From Pigmentiphaga kullae (GTDB lineage Bacteria; Pseudomonadota; Gammaproteobacteria; Burkholderiales; Burkholderiaceae_B), in assembly GCF_004216695.1 (NCBI RefSeq), contig NZ_SGXC01000002.1:744001-808000 (forward strand): a stretch of DNA of 64,000 bases. The letters run 5' to 3'. How positions within the stretch are numbered: the stretch's first letter is position 1; each line of letters starts with the position of its first letter. A program made the translations under genes and the position numbers. Below are positions 52,834 to 60,588 of the stretch, in pieces. The notes beneath the pieces were generated by a model that worked only from the letters and a program-made list of their open reading frames with translations, did no database searches and was not told the origin of the DNA.

Positions 52834-53765
52834 TCCACCGAGTCGCGGTGCGCCTGCCGCGCCACGCGCAAGGCCCCGCCCATGTTGTAGAAGCTGTGGA
52901 TGGCGCCCTGGTAGACCTGGATACGAATCGGCACCCGGGCCGCTTGCAGCTTGTACCCATAGGCCAGCCCCTCGTCCACCAGCGGATCGCACTCCGCCAG
53001 CTGCAGGAAAGCGGGCGCCAGCCCGACGAACTCCGGCGCGTCCAGCACCGCGAAGCGCCAGTCCAGCCGGTCGGCGTCATCCCGCAGGTACAGGTTGAAG
53101 AACCACTGTATCGTGCGTTCGTCCAGCAGGTAGCCGGTGGCATACGCGCGATGCGAGGCCGTGTCCTGCCAGGCGCTCGTGCCGGGGTACAGCAGCACCT
53201 GCGCCGCCAGCGGCAGCCCGTCGTCCCGCGCGCGCAGCGCGGCCTGGGCCGTGAGCGTGCCGCCGGCGCTGTCACCCATGCCAGCCACCCGGGCCGGATC
53301 GATGCCCAGCAAGGCATGCCGCTCGAACGCCCACCGCCAGGCGGCGTAGACGTCGTCGGCGGCGGTGGGAAAACGGTGCTCGGGCGCCAGCCGGTAGTCC
53401 AGCGACAGCACCTTGCAGCGCGCGCCGTTGGCCAGCATGCGGCAGACCGCATCGTAGTCCCGCACGCTACCCACGGTGAAACCTCCGCCGTGGGAGAAGA
53501 TCACCAGTGGCGCCGGATCGGGGGCCTGCATCCCCGTGTACAGCCGGGCATCTATGGCCGCCCCGCCGCCCACCGGAATCTGCAGGTCGCGCAACTCGGC
53601 CACCTCGGCCGCGGCGATCTCCAGCACCTTGCTGGCTTTTTCGTGGATGGCGCGCGCCTGCTGCGGCGTGTAGTGCCAGTAAGGCGGACGGTTGGCCCGC
53701 TGCACCCGCGACACGAGGTCGGCCACCTGCGGATCCAGGGGCCGGGGGTGCCGCAGCTCAGCCAT
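52794..53765 (-). CDS. HSL-type alpha/beta hydrolase
   Basis: A 323-residue esterase of the hormone-sensitive lipase family: oxyanion motif VIFSHGGGFTVGS, nucleophile elbow GMGDSAGGTL, acidic residue in LAECDPLVDEG and final His in GAIHSFYNM. It should hydrolyse short-chain esters in the cytoplasm. The start ATG 53765 overlaps the thioesterase stop by eight bases; an upstream extension is not protein-like. It ends a doxX-Dabb-thioesterase-hydrolase operon. Confidence 0.94.
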   Translation of the reverse strand: MAELRHPRPLDPQVADLVSRVQRANRPPYWHYTPQQARAIHEKASKVLEIAAAEVAELRDLQIPVGGGAAIDARLYTGMQAPDPAPLVIFSHGGGFTVGSVRDYDAVCRMLANGARCKVLSLDYRLAPEHRFPTAADDVYAAWRWAFERHALLGIDPARVAGMGDSAGGTLTAQAALRARDDGLPLAAQVLLYPGTSAWQDTASHRAYATGYLLDERTIQWFFNLYLRDDADRLDWRFAVLDAPEFVGLAPAFLQLAECDPLVDEGLAYGYKLQAARVPIRIQVYQGAIHSFYNMGGALRVARQAHRDSVDYLRAVFETSNEA

Positions 53766-54186
53766 CGACGCCTTGGTCGCCGCGTTTCTTGATGTACTTG
53801 AACGTGCCGCTGGCGCGGGCCACCAGCCCACCGCCTTCGTCCCTTACCTCGGCCTCGCAGAAGGCCATGGTGCTGGAACGGTGGTAGCACTTGCCGTAGG
53901 CCACGAGCCTGCCGGCTTCGCCCGGCCGCACGAAGCTGGTGGTCATGTCCACCGTCGCGCTGCCGCGCAGTTCGGGATGCAGCGAACGCGCGGCCGTAGC
54001 CATGGCCGCGTCCAGCATGGTCATCAGCACGCCGCCGTGGCAGACATGCCAGCTGTTGCAGTGCTCGGGCCGGACGTCCAGCCGGACCTCGGACTGTCCG
54101 CCCTCGGCCTTGAGCAACTGGGCGCCCAGCCAGCCCAGGAAGGGAATGGGTACGTCCGTGACGGTGGTGGGATGCGCGATCGACAT
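53758..54186 (-). CDS. PaaI-type acyl-CoA thioesterase (hotdog fold)
   Basis: A 142-residue hotdog-fold protein. EHCNSWHVCHGGVLMTMLDAAMATAARS carries the HGG motif and the catalytic acidic helix start, typical of PaaI thioesterases that release acids from acyl-CoA, often aromatic. It follows a Dabb-domain gene by seven bases and overlaps the next hydrolase. These point to a small catabolic or acyl-processing operon. Confidence 0.92.
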   Translation of the reverse strand: MSIAHPTTVTDVPIPFLGWLGAQLLKAEGGQSEVRLDVRPEHCNSWHVCHGGVLMTMLDAAMATAARSLHPELRGSATVDMTTSFVRPGEAGRLVAYGKCYHRSSTMAFCEAEVRDEGGGLVARASGTFKYIKKRGDQGVDG

Positions 54187-54192
54187 CCCGCC

Positions 54193-54507
54193 CTACCTTG
54201 CCGCCGGCAGATCGTAATCCAGGCAGGCGCGCTCGGCCCGCACCGCACCCATGAAAGGCTTGATCGCCACGTGGCGCGGATGCGCCTGATAGGCGTCCAG
54301 CGCCTCGCGGCTGGCGAACAGCGAGTTCAGGACGACGTCGTGCGTCGCCTCGTGGCCATCGGTGGCCAGCCCCACCTCGAACTCCAGGATGCCGGGCACG
54401 CAATCGCGGCAGCTTTCCAGCAGCCGCCGGACCTTCTGCATGTTGGTCTGGCGGTCGGCGCCTTCGGCGTCGTCCTTGAGTGTCCACATGACGATATGGC
54501 GGATCAT
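54193..54507 (-). CDS. Dabb (stress-responsive A/B barrel) domain protein
   Basis: A 104-residue Dabb protein: MIRHIVMWTLKDDAEG start, central GILEFEVGLATD and a short C-terminal HPRHVAIKPFM segment. Dabb domains form dimeric ferredoxin-like barrels, often linked to small aromatic or olivetolic-type conversions. It lies between doxX and a thioesterase on the same strand. Activity unknown. Confidence 0.9.
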   Translation of the reverse strand: MIRHIVMWTLKDDAEGADRQTNMQKVRRLLESCRDCVPGILEFEVGLATDGHEATHDVVLNSLFASREALDAYQAHPRHVAIKPFMGAVRAERACLDYDLPAAR

Positions 54508-54541
54508 GGCGGGGTCGGTCCTCTTGTGGCTGGAATGGAAA

Positions 54542-54952
54542 TTACCTGCGGGCGACGCGCTGTCCCAGGATGGCGACGACGATCAGGCCGCCGATCACGG
54601 TGATGTGTTCGAGCACGACCATCATCTCGTGGAACGCGGTCTCGCCCTCGAACTTCCAGAACGGATGGGCGACCGGGATGGTCAGCACGGTGAACACCGC
54701 CAGGGCGCCTGCGCCCAGCCATGCGGCCCGGTTGAAGATGATCAACAGCGAACCGCCCAGTTGGACGATGATGGTCAGCACGTTGAACAACCAGGCCGGT
54801 TCCAGGCCGAAATGGCTCATCTCGGCCATGCCGCCCTGGAAATCGAACAGCTTGACCAGGCCGCTGGTCCAGAACATGAACGTCAGGAGGATACGGCCGA
54901 ACAGCAGCAGCGCGCGCGATTCAAGCAAGGATTGTATCGGTGCAGGTGTCAT
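54542..54952 (-). CDS. DoxX-family inner-membrane protein
   Basis: A 136-residue protein with four membrane helices, beginning ALLLFGRILLTFMFWTSGLVKLFDF, matching DoxX/YphA. DoxX proteins are small redox-associated membrane proteins. First gene of the minus-strand operon leading to the hydrolase; GGAATCGCCACC precedes the ATG. Confidence 0.9.
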   Translation of the reverse strand: MTPAPIQSLLESRALLLFGRILLTFMFWTSGLVKLFDFQGGMAEMSHFGLEPAWLFNVLTIIVQLGGSLLIIFNRAAWLGAGALAVFTVLTIPVAHPFWKFEGETAFHEMMVVLEHITVIGGLIVVAILGQRVARR

Positions 54953-55091
54953 GGTGGCGATTCCGGGAAAGGGGGATCATGCCGACGCCCGGGCGCTCCC
55001 CTCTTCCCCGCGCGGCGGCTCCAGGCGGCCTTTGCCGGCCGCCATGGCGCGCCATCATACTGGAAACATGCCGTAACGCGGTGCCGCGGCC

Positions 55092-56099
55092 TCAGAACAG
55101 GGTTTTGCCCACCCACCATGCGCCCGCGGCCACCAGGGCCGAAGCCGGGATGGTCAGGATCCACGCCCAGACGATGTTGCCCGCCAGGCCCCAGCGCACG
55201 GCGTTGAACTTGCGGCTGGAGCCGACGCCGACGATGGCGCCGGTGATGGTGTGGGTGGTCGAGACGGGAATGCCCAGCATGGCCGCCAGGAACAGCGTCA
55301 TCGCACCGCCGGTCTCGGCGCAGAAGCCGCCCACCGGCTTGAGCTTGGTGATGCGCTGCCCCATGGTCTTGACGATGCGCCAGCCGCCGAACATCGTGCC
55401 CAGCGCGATCGCCACGTAGCAGCTGACTACCACCCAGATCGGGACATGGTCCTTGGCCCCCGGGACATTGGCCGCGATCAGCAGCAGCCAGATGATGCCG
55501 ATGGTTTTCTGAGCGTCGTTGCCGCCGTGGCCCAGGCTGTACAGCCCCGCCGAGACCAGTTGCAGGCGGCGGAACCAGCCGTCCACCCGCAGCGGACGCG
55601 TCCGGCGGAACAGCCAGGACACCAGCAGCATCAACAGGCCGCCCAGCACGAAGCCCAGGACCGGCGACACCACGATGAAGGCGACGATGTAGAGGATTTC
55701 CCGCAGCATCAGCACGCTGGGACCCGAGCTGGCCAGGCCGGCGCCGACGATGCCGCCGATCAGCGCATGCGACGACGAGGACGGGATGCCGAAGAACCAG
55801 GTGATGACGTTCCACGCGATGGCGCCCACCAGCGCGCCGAAGACGACGTAGTGGTCCACCACGCTCGGGTCGATGATGCCCTTGCCGACGGTGGCCGCCA
55901 CCTTCAGGTGGAAGACGAAAAGCGCGGCGAAATTAAAAAACGCGGCGAAAGCGACCGCGTGATGAGGCTTGAGCACCCCCGTGGAAACCACGGTGGCGAT
56001 GGAGTTGGCCGCGTCATGGAACCCATTCATGAAATCGAAAATGAGTGCCAGAACGACCAGGAAGGCAAGCGTGGCGAAACTGATCTGAAGCGTATCCAT
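55092..56099 (-). CDS. Low-affinity inorganic phosphate transporter (Pit family)
   Basis: A 335-residue Pit permease with about ten helices. The duplicated Pit signatures are FMNGFHDAANSIATVVSTG near the start and LGHGGNDAQKTIG in the middle. It imports phosphate with H+ or as a metal-phosphate complex. A DUF47 PhoU-like gene lies 13 bases upstream, the standard pairing, in which the DUF47 protein regulates or assists the transporter. ATG at 56099. Confidence 0.95.
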   Translation of the reverse strand: MDTLQISFATLAFLVVLALIFDFMNGFHDAANSIATVVSTGVLKPHHAVAFAAFFNFAALFVFHLKVAATVGKGIIDPSVVDHYVVFGALVGAIAWNVITWFFGIPSSSSHALIGGIVGAGLASSGPSVLMLREILYIVAFIVVSPVLGFVLGGLLMLLVSWLFRRTRPLRVDGWFRRLQLVSAGLYSLGHGGNDAQKTIGIIWLLLIAANVPGAKDHVPIWVVVSCYVAIALGTMFGGWRIVKTMGQRITKLKPVGGFCAETGGAMTLFLAAMLGIPVSTTHTITGAIVGVGSSRKFNAVRWGLAGNIVWAWILTIPASALVAAGAWWVGKTLF

Positions 56100-56112
56100 G
56101 AAATCCTTCCGA

Positions 56113-56739
56113 CTAGGCGTTTTCCAGGACGATGCCTTCGATCAGGTTCGCGACGTCCTCGCACTTGTCGGTGATTTCTTCCAGCAATTCGTAGATCGCC
56201 TTCATCTTGATCAGTTGGCGGGTGTCGGCCTCGTCGCGGAACAGGCGGCCCATGCCTCGGCGCATGACCCGGTCGGCATCCGACTCCAGCCGGTCGATCT
56301 CTTCGCAGATCTTCATGATGCTGGCCGTGTCGTTCAGGTTGTGCAGCAGGCTTACCACCATGTGCAGCCGGTCGCAGCACTGGACGCCGATGTCGGCCAG
56401 CGCCCGGGCGTCCGGCGTGACCGCGCGGATGTCGTAGAGGTTGATGCACTGGGCCGCGTCCTCCATCAGGTCCAGGATGTCGTCCATGGTCGTGATGAGG
56501 TTGTGGATCTGGTCCCGGTCCAGCGGCGTGATGAAGGTCTTGTGCAGCAGATCGACCGTGTCGTGGGTGACCTTGTCGGCCTTTTTCTCCAGCGTCTCGA
56601 TATTCTTGACCCGCTCCTCGGCCTGGCCCAGATCGGCCATCAGGGCAGCCAACTCCCGGCTGCCCTGGCGCGACAGATCGGCATGCGCCGTGAACAGATC
56701 GAAAAAGCGCCCCTCTTTGGGCATCAAGCGTCCAAACAT
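56113..56739 (-). CDS. DUF47 family PhoU-like phosphate transport regulator
   Basis: A 208-residue helical protein of the DUF47/TIGR00153 PhoU-like family, with LMADLGQAEERVKNIETLEKKADKVTHDTVDLLH and DQIHNLITTMDDILDLMEDAAQ, acidic metal-binding clusters repeated. It is the Pit accessory protein. I start at ATG 56739 (GAGG seven to eight bases before); the GTG at 56760 would add seven residues. Confidence 0.94.
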   Translation of the reverse strand: MFGRLMPKEGRFFDLFTAHADLSRQGSRELAALMADLGQAEERVKNIETLEKKADKVTHDTVDLLHKTFITPLDRDQIHNLITTMDDILDLMEDAAQCINLYDIRAVTPDARALADIGVQCCDRLHMVVSLLHNLNDTASIMKICEEIDRLESDADRVMRRGMGRLFRDEADTRQLIKMKAIYELLEEITDKCEDVANLIEGIVLENA

Positions 56740-56801
56740 CACGTCCTCGCAGTACGCCACGTGACAGTTACATGACGTGTTAAAAAACCGCGAGAGTGTA
56801 G

Positions 56802-57083
56802 CACCCCCCTACGCGCTTCGCGCGAGGAAGCCCACCCCCTACGCGCTGGCGCGCGCCCCCTCAAGGGGGCGATGCGGGTGGACCGGCGAAGCCGGATCCA
56901 CCGCATCCCGGGTCTAGCGCCGTTATCTGGAGTCGTTGTACCGTTGCTGTCGCTGGCTGCCATCGGTAGCACCAGCGCAGTAAACCAAGATGTTTCCCCC
57001 AGACCCAGGAAACCGCGGATCTGGCTTTGCCAGTCCGCCGGTTTCGCCCCCTGGGGGGCGCGCGTCAGCGCGTACGGGGGGCT
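56802..57083. repeat. Composite inverted palindromic repeat between dnaB and DUF47
   Basis: The 344-base gap 56740-57083 has no gene. Left module: two near copies of CCCCCTACGCGC (56804, 56835), the palindrome GCCCCCTCAAGGGGGC (56855-56870) and a GATGCGG...CCGCATC hairpin (56871-56907). Right module, in reverse order and orientation: hairpin around CTGGC-TTT-GCCAG (57014-57042), palindrome CGCCCCCTGGGGGGCG (57045-57060) and GCGCGTCAGCGCGTACGGGGGG (57060-57081). The modules face each other across about 105 unremarkable bases. Similar intergenic GC-rich repeats are common in Burkholderiales; part may end dnaB transcripts. Confidence 0.7.
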
Positions 57084-58475
57084 TTAATAGTCAGAATCGA
57101 CGAACGCGTTGCCCGAGAAATTCTGGAACTTCGTGTACATGCCTTGCCAGGTCAGGCGAACTGTACCAATCGGGCCGTTACGCTGCTTGCCGATGATGAT
57201 CTCGGCCGTGCCCTTGTCGGGGGTGTCGGGGTTGTAGACCTCGTCGCGGTACAGGAAGATGATCACGTCCGCGTCCTGTTCGATGGCGCCGGATTCGCGC
57301 AGGTCGCTCATCACAGGGCGTTTGTTGGGGCGCTGCTCCAGGCCCCGGTTGAGCTGGGAAAGCGCGATCAGCGGGCAGTTCAGCTCCTTGGCCAGGCCTT
57401 TCATCGAGCGGCTGATTTCCGACAGCTCGGACGCCCGGTTCTCGCTGCCGCCGCCACCGTTGCCCGACATCAGTTGCAGGTAGTCGATGATGATCAGGCC
57501 CAGCTGGCCGCACTGGCGGGCCAGGCGGCGGGCGCGCGAGCGCAGCTCCATGGGGCTGAGCGCGGGCGTCTCGTCGATGTAGAGCTGGGTATCCTGCATC
57601 TTCTGGATAGCGTGCGTCAGCTTGGGCCAGTCCTCGTCCAGCAGCTTGCCCGTGCGCAGGCGCTGCTGGTCCAGGCGTCCGACCGAGCCCAGCACGCGCA
57701 TGGCCAGCTGCGAGGCGCCCATTTCCATGGAGAACACCGCCACCGGCAGGCCTTCCTCGACCGCCACGTGCTCGCCGATGTTGACCGAGAAGGCGGTCTT
57801 GCCCATGGATGGGCGCCCCGCCACCACGATCATGTCGCCCGGCTGCAGCCCCGACGTCATCTTGTCGAGGTCGGTGAACCCCGTGGGCACGCCCGTGACG
57901 TCCGAGGTGCTGTCGCGGTGGTAGAGCTCGTCGATGCGTTCGACCACCTGGGTCAGCAAGGGTTGCAAGGACAGGAAGCCGGCGCTGCCGCGCGCGCCCT
58001 CTTCCGCGATCTTGAAGATCTTGGATTCCGCCTCGTCCAGCAGTTGCCGCGTGTCCTTGCCCTGGGGGCTGAAGGCGGCGGCCGAGATCTCGTCGGACAC
58101 GGTGACCAGCCGGCGCAGCACCGCGCGGTCGCGCACGATTTCCGCATAGCGCCGGATGTTGGCGGCCGACGGCGTGTTCTGCGCCAGCGAGTTCAGGTAG
58201 GCCAGTCCGCCGGCCTCCTCGGCCTTGCCCGCGGTCTGGAGCGATTCGTGGGTCGTCACCACGTCGGCCGGACGCGCCAGCCCGATCAGCTTGGCCATCT
58301 GCTGCCAGATCAGCCTATGGTCGTGGCGATAGAAATCGTCTTCCTTGATGAGGTCCGCGATCCGGTCCCACGCGGCGTTGTCCAGCAACAGTCCGCCCAG
58401 CACCGATTGCTCCGCCTCCACCGAGTGGGGCGGGATGCGCAGGGACTCGAGTTGGGGATCGACGGGCGAATTCAT
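57084..58475 (-). CDS. dnaB: Replicative DNA helicase DnaB
   Basis: A 463-residue RecA-like hexameric helicase. The N-terminal collar domain (LRIPPHSVEAEQSVLGGLLLDN) is followed by the motor with Walker A GRPSMGKTAFS, Walker B IIIDYLQLM and the arginine-finger region EQDADVIIFLYRDEVYN. It unwinds DNA at forks. Start ATG 58475 gives MNSPVDPQ; a longer in-frame opening is not conserved. It lies 228 bases after rplI, beyond a terminator, so it probably has its own promoter. Confidence 0.97.
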   Translation of the reverse strand: MNSPVDPQLESLRIPPHSVEAEQSVLGGLLLDNAAWDRIADLIKEDDFYRHDHRLIWQQMAKLIGLARPADVVTTHESLQTAGKAEEAGGLAYLNSLAQNTPSAANIRRYAEIVRDRAVLRRLVTVSDEISAAAFSPQGKDTRQLLDEAESKIFKIAEEGARGSAGFLSLQPLLTQVVERIDELYHRDSTSDVTGVPTGFTDLDKMTSGLQPGDMIVVAGRPSMGKTAFSVNIGEHVAVEEGLPVAVFSMEMGASQLAMRVLGSVGRLDQQRLRTGKLLDEDWPKLTHAIQKMQDTQLYIDETPALSPMELRSRARRLARQCGQLGLIIIDYLQLMSGNGGGGSENRASELSEISRSMKGLAKELNCPLIALSQLNRGLEQRPNKRPVMSDLRESGAIEQDADVIIFLYRDEVYNPDTPDKGTAEIIIGKQRNGPIGTVRLTWQGMYTKFQNFSGNAFVDSDY

Positions 58476-58592
58476 AGAAGCGGTAAACCTGGTGTTCGGG
58501 CATGGCCGGCGGGAATGCCGGCCCACGACAGTTTAGCCCGGCTGGACGGAAGAGGAATCCGTTCGCGCGCGCCTGGGCCGACACTGAAAAAA

Positions 58593-58625
58593 GAACCCCC
58601 CATTCTGCGAAGAAATGGAGGGTTC
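58593..58625 (-). terminator. Intrinsic terminator after rplI
   Basis: Stem arms 58593-58604 and 58614-58625 pair with one mismatch around a 9-base loop. On the minus strand it is followed by a T-run (A-run at 58587-58592 on +), a classical terminator for the rpsF-priB-rpsR-rplI operon. Confidence 0.85.
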
Positions 58626-58703
58626 CTGTGCGGGCCTTTCAACGAAGAAAGCCCGGCGGTGGACGTCCGGCGGCCGGCCGGGTGGCGAGCAGCCGGAAAG
58701 GCC

Positions 58704-59159
58704 TCAGGCGGTTTCGCCGACCACGACCACCGTGATGTTGGCCACGACGTCGGTGTGCAGGCCGACTTCCAGCGGGAATTCGCCGATGGTCTTGAGCGGG
58801 CCGTTGGGCAGGCGGACCATGCCCTTCTCGACCGACTCGAAGCCCGCCTGCTTCAGTGCGGAGGCAACGTCGAAGTTCGTGACCGAACCGAACAGACGGC
58901 CGTCCACACCCGCCTTCTGGGTGACGGACACCGAATAGCCTTCCAGGCGCTGAGCCACGGATTGCGCGGCGGCCAGCTTGTCGGCCTGGATCTTCTCGAG
59001 TTCGGCGCGGCGCGCTTCGAACTCTTTGAGCGCGGCGTCGGTGGCGCGCTTGGCCATTTTCTGGGGGATCAGGAAGTTACGGGCATAGCCGTTCTTCACG
59101 CGGACGACGTCACCCAGGTTGCCGAGGTTGACGACTTTTTCGAGCAAGATGATTTGCAT
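58704..59159 (-). CDS. rplI: 50S ribosomal protein L9
   Basis: A 151-residue L9. [21 protein letters not shown] and [10 protein letters not shown] are the N-domain signature that binds 23S rRNA; the long helix and C-domain follow. Start ATG 59159 follows GGAGAGACCATC. Last gene of the rpsF operon. Confidence 0.98.
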   Translation of the reverse strand: MQIILLEKVVNLGNLGDVVRVKNGYARNFLIPQKMAKRATDAALKEFEARRAELEKIQADKLAAAQSVAQRLEGYSVSVTQKAGVDGRLFGSVTNFDVASALKQAGFESVEKGMVRLPNGPLKTIGEFPLEVGLHTDVVANITVVVVGETA

Positions 59160-59177
59160 GATGGTCTCTCCCGGCAA

Positions 59178-59450
59178 TCAATTGTGGTTGTCGGTGTAGG
59201 CCAAGAGCGCCAGGAAGCGGGCGCGCTTGATAGCCGTGTCGAGCTGGCGCTGGTAGTGCGCCTTGGTGCCGGTCAGGCGGGCAGGAATGATCTTGCCGTT
59301 TTCCTGGATGAAGTCACGGAGGACTTCGATGTCCTTGTAGTCGATCTGGTCGACGCCGGCTGCCGTGAAGCGGCAGAACTTGCGGCGCTTGAACAGCGGA
59401 TTCTGTTGACCAAACTTCTTCTTTTCCTTGCGTTTGCCGAATGCGGCCAT
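59178..59450 (-). CDS. rpsR: 30S ribosomal protein S18
   Basis: A 90-residue S18, including [17 protein letters not shown] and [19 protein letters not shown], the S18 signature, and a basic N-terminus. It pairs with S6 in the small subunit platform. Lies between priB and rplI, the common order. Confidence 0.98.
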   Translation of the reverse strand: MAAFGKRKEKKKFGQQNPLFKRRKFCRFTAAGVDQIDYKDIEVLRDFIQENGKIIPARLTGTKAHYQRQLDTAIKRARFLALLAYTDNHN

Positions 59451-59478
59451 GATGTACCTCTTGGGTATTCAATCCGTT

Positions 59479-59811
59479 TCACACCTGGGGCTGCCCTGCC
59501 GGCCCGCTTTCGTCGCCCTCCCGGGCGATGGCGGCCTGCTGGATGTGCAGCCTCAGTCTGCTTGAACCTTTCCGGGTCGGTGCCAGGAACCCCTCGATCC
59601 GGATCGACCGGCCCAGCGCTTCGCGCTCGAGCCTGCCGGCCAGATCGCCGACGACGACCGCGTTGACGAGCATCTCGACCCGGCGGGACCTCCCGCCTTC
59701 GATCAACTCGGATTCATGGGCAAGCGACAGTTCCAGCACCGGAATTCCGGCCGGGGTATACCTGAGCGGCTTGCACTCGACCACCTGGGCGGTCAGATGA
59801 ACCTTGTTCAA
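59479..59811 (-). CDS. priB: Primosomal replication protein N (PriB)
   Basis: A 110-residue OB-fold protein: LTAQVVECKPLRYTPAGIPVLELSLAHES and LAGRLEREALGRSIRIEGFLA are PriB-like. PriB stabilises PriA-dependent primosome assembly at stalled forks. There is no in-frame ATG, so translation starts at TTG 59811, a weak start fitting low expression between rpsF and rpsR. Position confirms identity. Confidence 0.93.
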   Translation of the reverse strand: MNKVHLTAQVVECKPLRYTPAGIPVLELSLAHESELIEGGRSRRVEMLVNAVVVGDLAGRLEREALGRSIRIEGFLAPTRKGSSRLRLHIQQAAIAREGDESGPAGQPQV

Positions 59812-59857
59812 CGCCGTATCGTCCGGGGCGTCGACCTCATGTCAGTCCAGCCGGGGC

Positions 59858-60229
59858 TCAGGCCTCGGCGGGGGTGGCTTCGGTGGACACCTTGCGGGCC
59901 TCCTCGCGCTCGACGATCTTCATCATCGGCGACGGGGCGGTCTCGGCCTTCTTCATCTTGACGACGAGATGGCGCAGCACGGCATCGTTGTAGCGGAAAG
60001 CGTGTTCGAGTTCGTCCAGCGTGGGTTGGCCGCACTCGATGTTCATGCACACGTAGTGAGCCTTGACGAGCTTCTGGATCGGGTACGCCAGCTGGCGGCG
60101 GCCCCAGTCTTCCAGACGGTGTATCGTGCCGCCCTGGCTGGTGATCAGCGACTTGTAACGGTCGACCATGGCCGGAACCTGCTCGCTCTGGTCCGGGTGA
60201 ACGATGAAAACTACTTCATAGTGACGCAT
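59858..60229 (-). CDS. rpsF: 30S ribosomal protein S6
   Basis: A 123-residue S6. [26 protein letters not shown] and [24 protein letters not shown] fit the family; the acidic C-terminal tail is short. AAGGAGCTTCG precedes the ATG. It heads the rpsF-priB-rpsR-rplI operon behind the promoter at 60363-60391. Confidence 0.98.
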   Translation of the reverse strand: MRHYEVVFIVHPDQSEQVPAMVDRYKSLITSQGGTIHRLEDWGRRQLAYPIQKLVKAHYVCMNIECGQPTLDELEHAFRYNDAVLRHLVVKMKKAETAPSPMMKIVEREEARKVSTEATPAEA

Positions 60230-60324
60230 CGAAGCTCCTTATGGATGGTCCCGCGGGCGTCCGGATGGGCCCCGCTGTAGGCGCAAGTCCGCTCAAGCGT
60301 CTAGAGTCGGACAAGGGATCAATC

Positions 60325-60347
60325 TGGCGGAAAAATAGCTTCCGCCA
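60325..60347 (-). promoter_or_regulatory. Hairpin in the rpsF leader
   Basis: TGGCGGAA (60325-60332) pairs with TTCCGCCA (60340-60347) around a 7-base loop, about 10-30 bases into the predicted rpsF transcript. Leaders of rpsF in many bacteria bind S6:S18 for autoregulation. I could not trace the full S6:S18 motif. Confidence 0.45.
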
Positions 60348-60362
60348 AAAATCAAGCCTTCT

Positions 60363-60391
60363 ATTATCGCTGGAGCTAGGGCAAAAAGCAA
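60363..60391 (-). promoter_or_regulatory. Promoter of the rpsF operon
   Basis: On the minus strand TTGCTT (60391-60386), a 17-base spacer and GATAAT (60368-60363; five of six -10 matches) form a sigma-70 promoter. Transcription would begin near 60356, giving a leader of about 126 bases. The rest of the 60230-60588 gap holds this leader, the promoter and an A/T-rich block (60515-60530) before the Rieske gene, but no gene. Confidence 0.65.
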
Positions 60392-60588
60392 CTCAAAAGC
60401 CCCCAAACCGCTATCCAGCGTGGTTTTCGGGCCCGTTTCCGGGCATGGACGCACCGCGCCGGCCCATCCAGGACCGTTTCTGGTGCTGCTTCGGAAAAAC
60501 TGAACCGTCACGCCGTTTTAATTATTTTCGCGTACCAGGCGTCTTCCGTAGAGTGGCCTCCATATCCCCGCAACCACCTGCAAGCGAT

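Noticed and set aside
55021-55050. A GGCGGCC/GGCCGCC hairpin as terminator of doxX or pit
   Set aside because: No T-run on either strand; only a GC-rich stem.
60241-60588. An in-frame N-terminal extension of the Rieske oxygenase
   Set aside because: It would cross the rpsF promoter and leader and has no oxygenase-like sequence.
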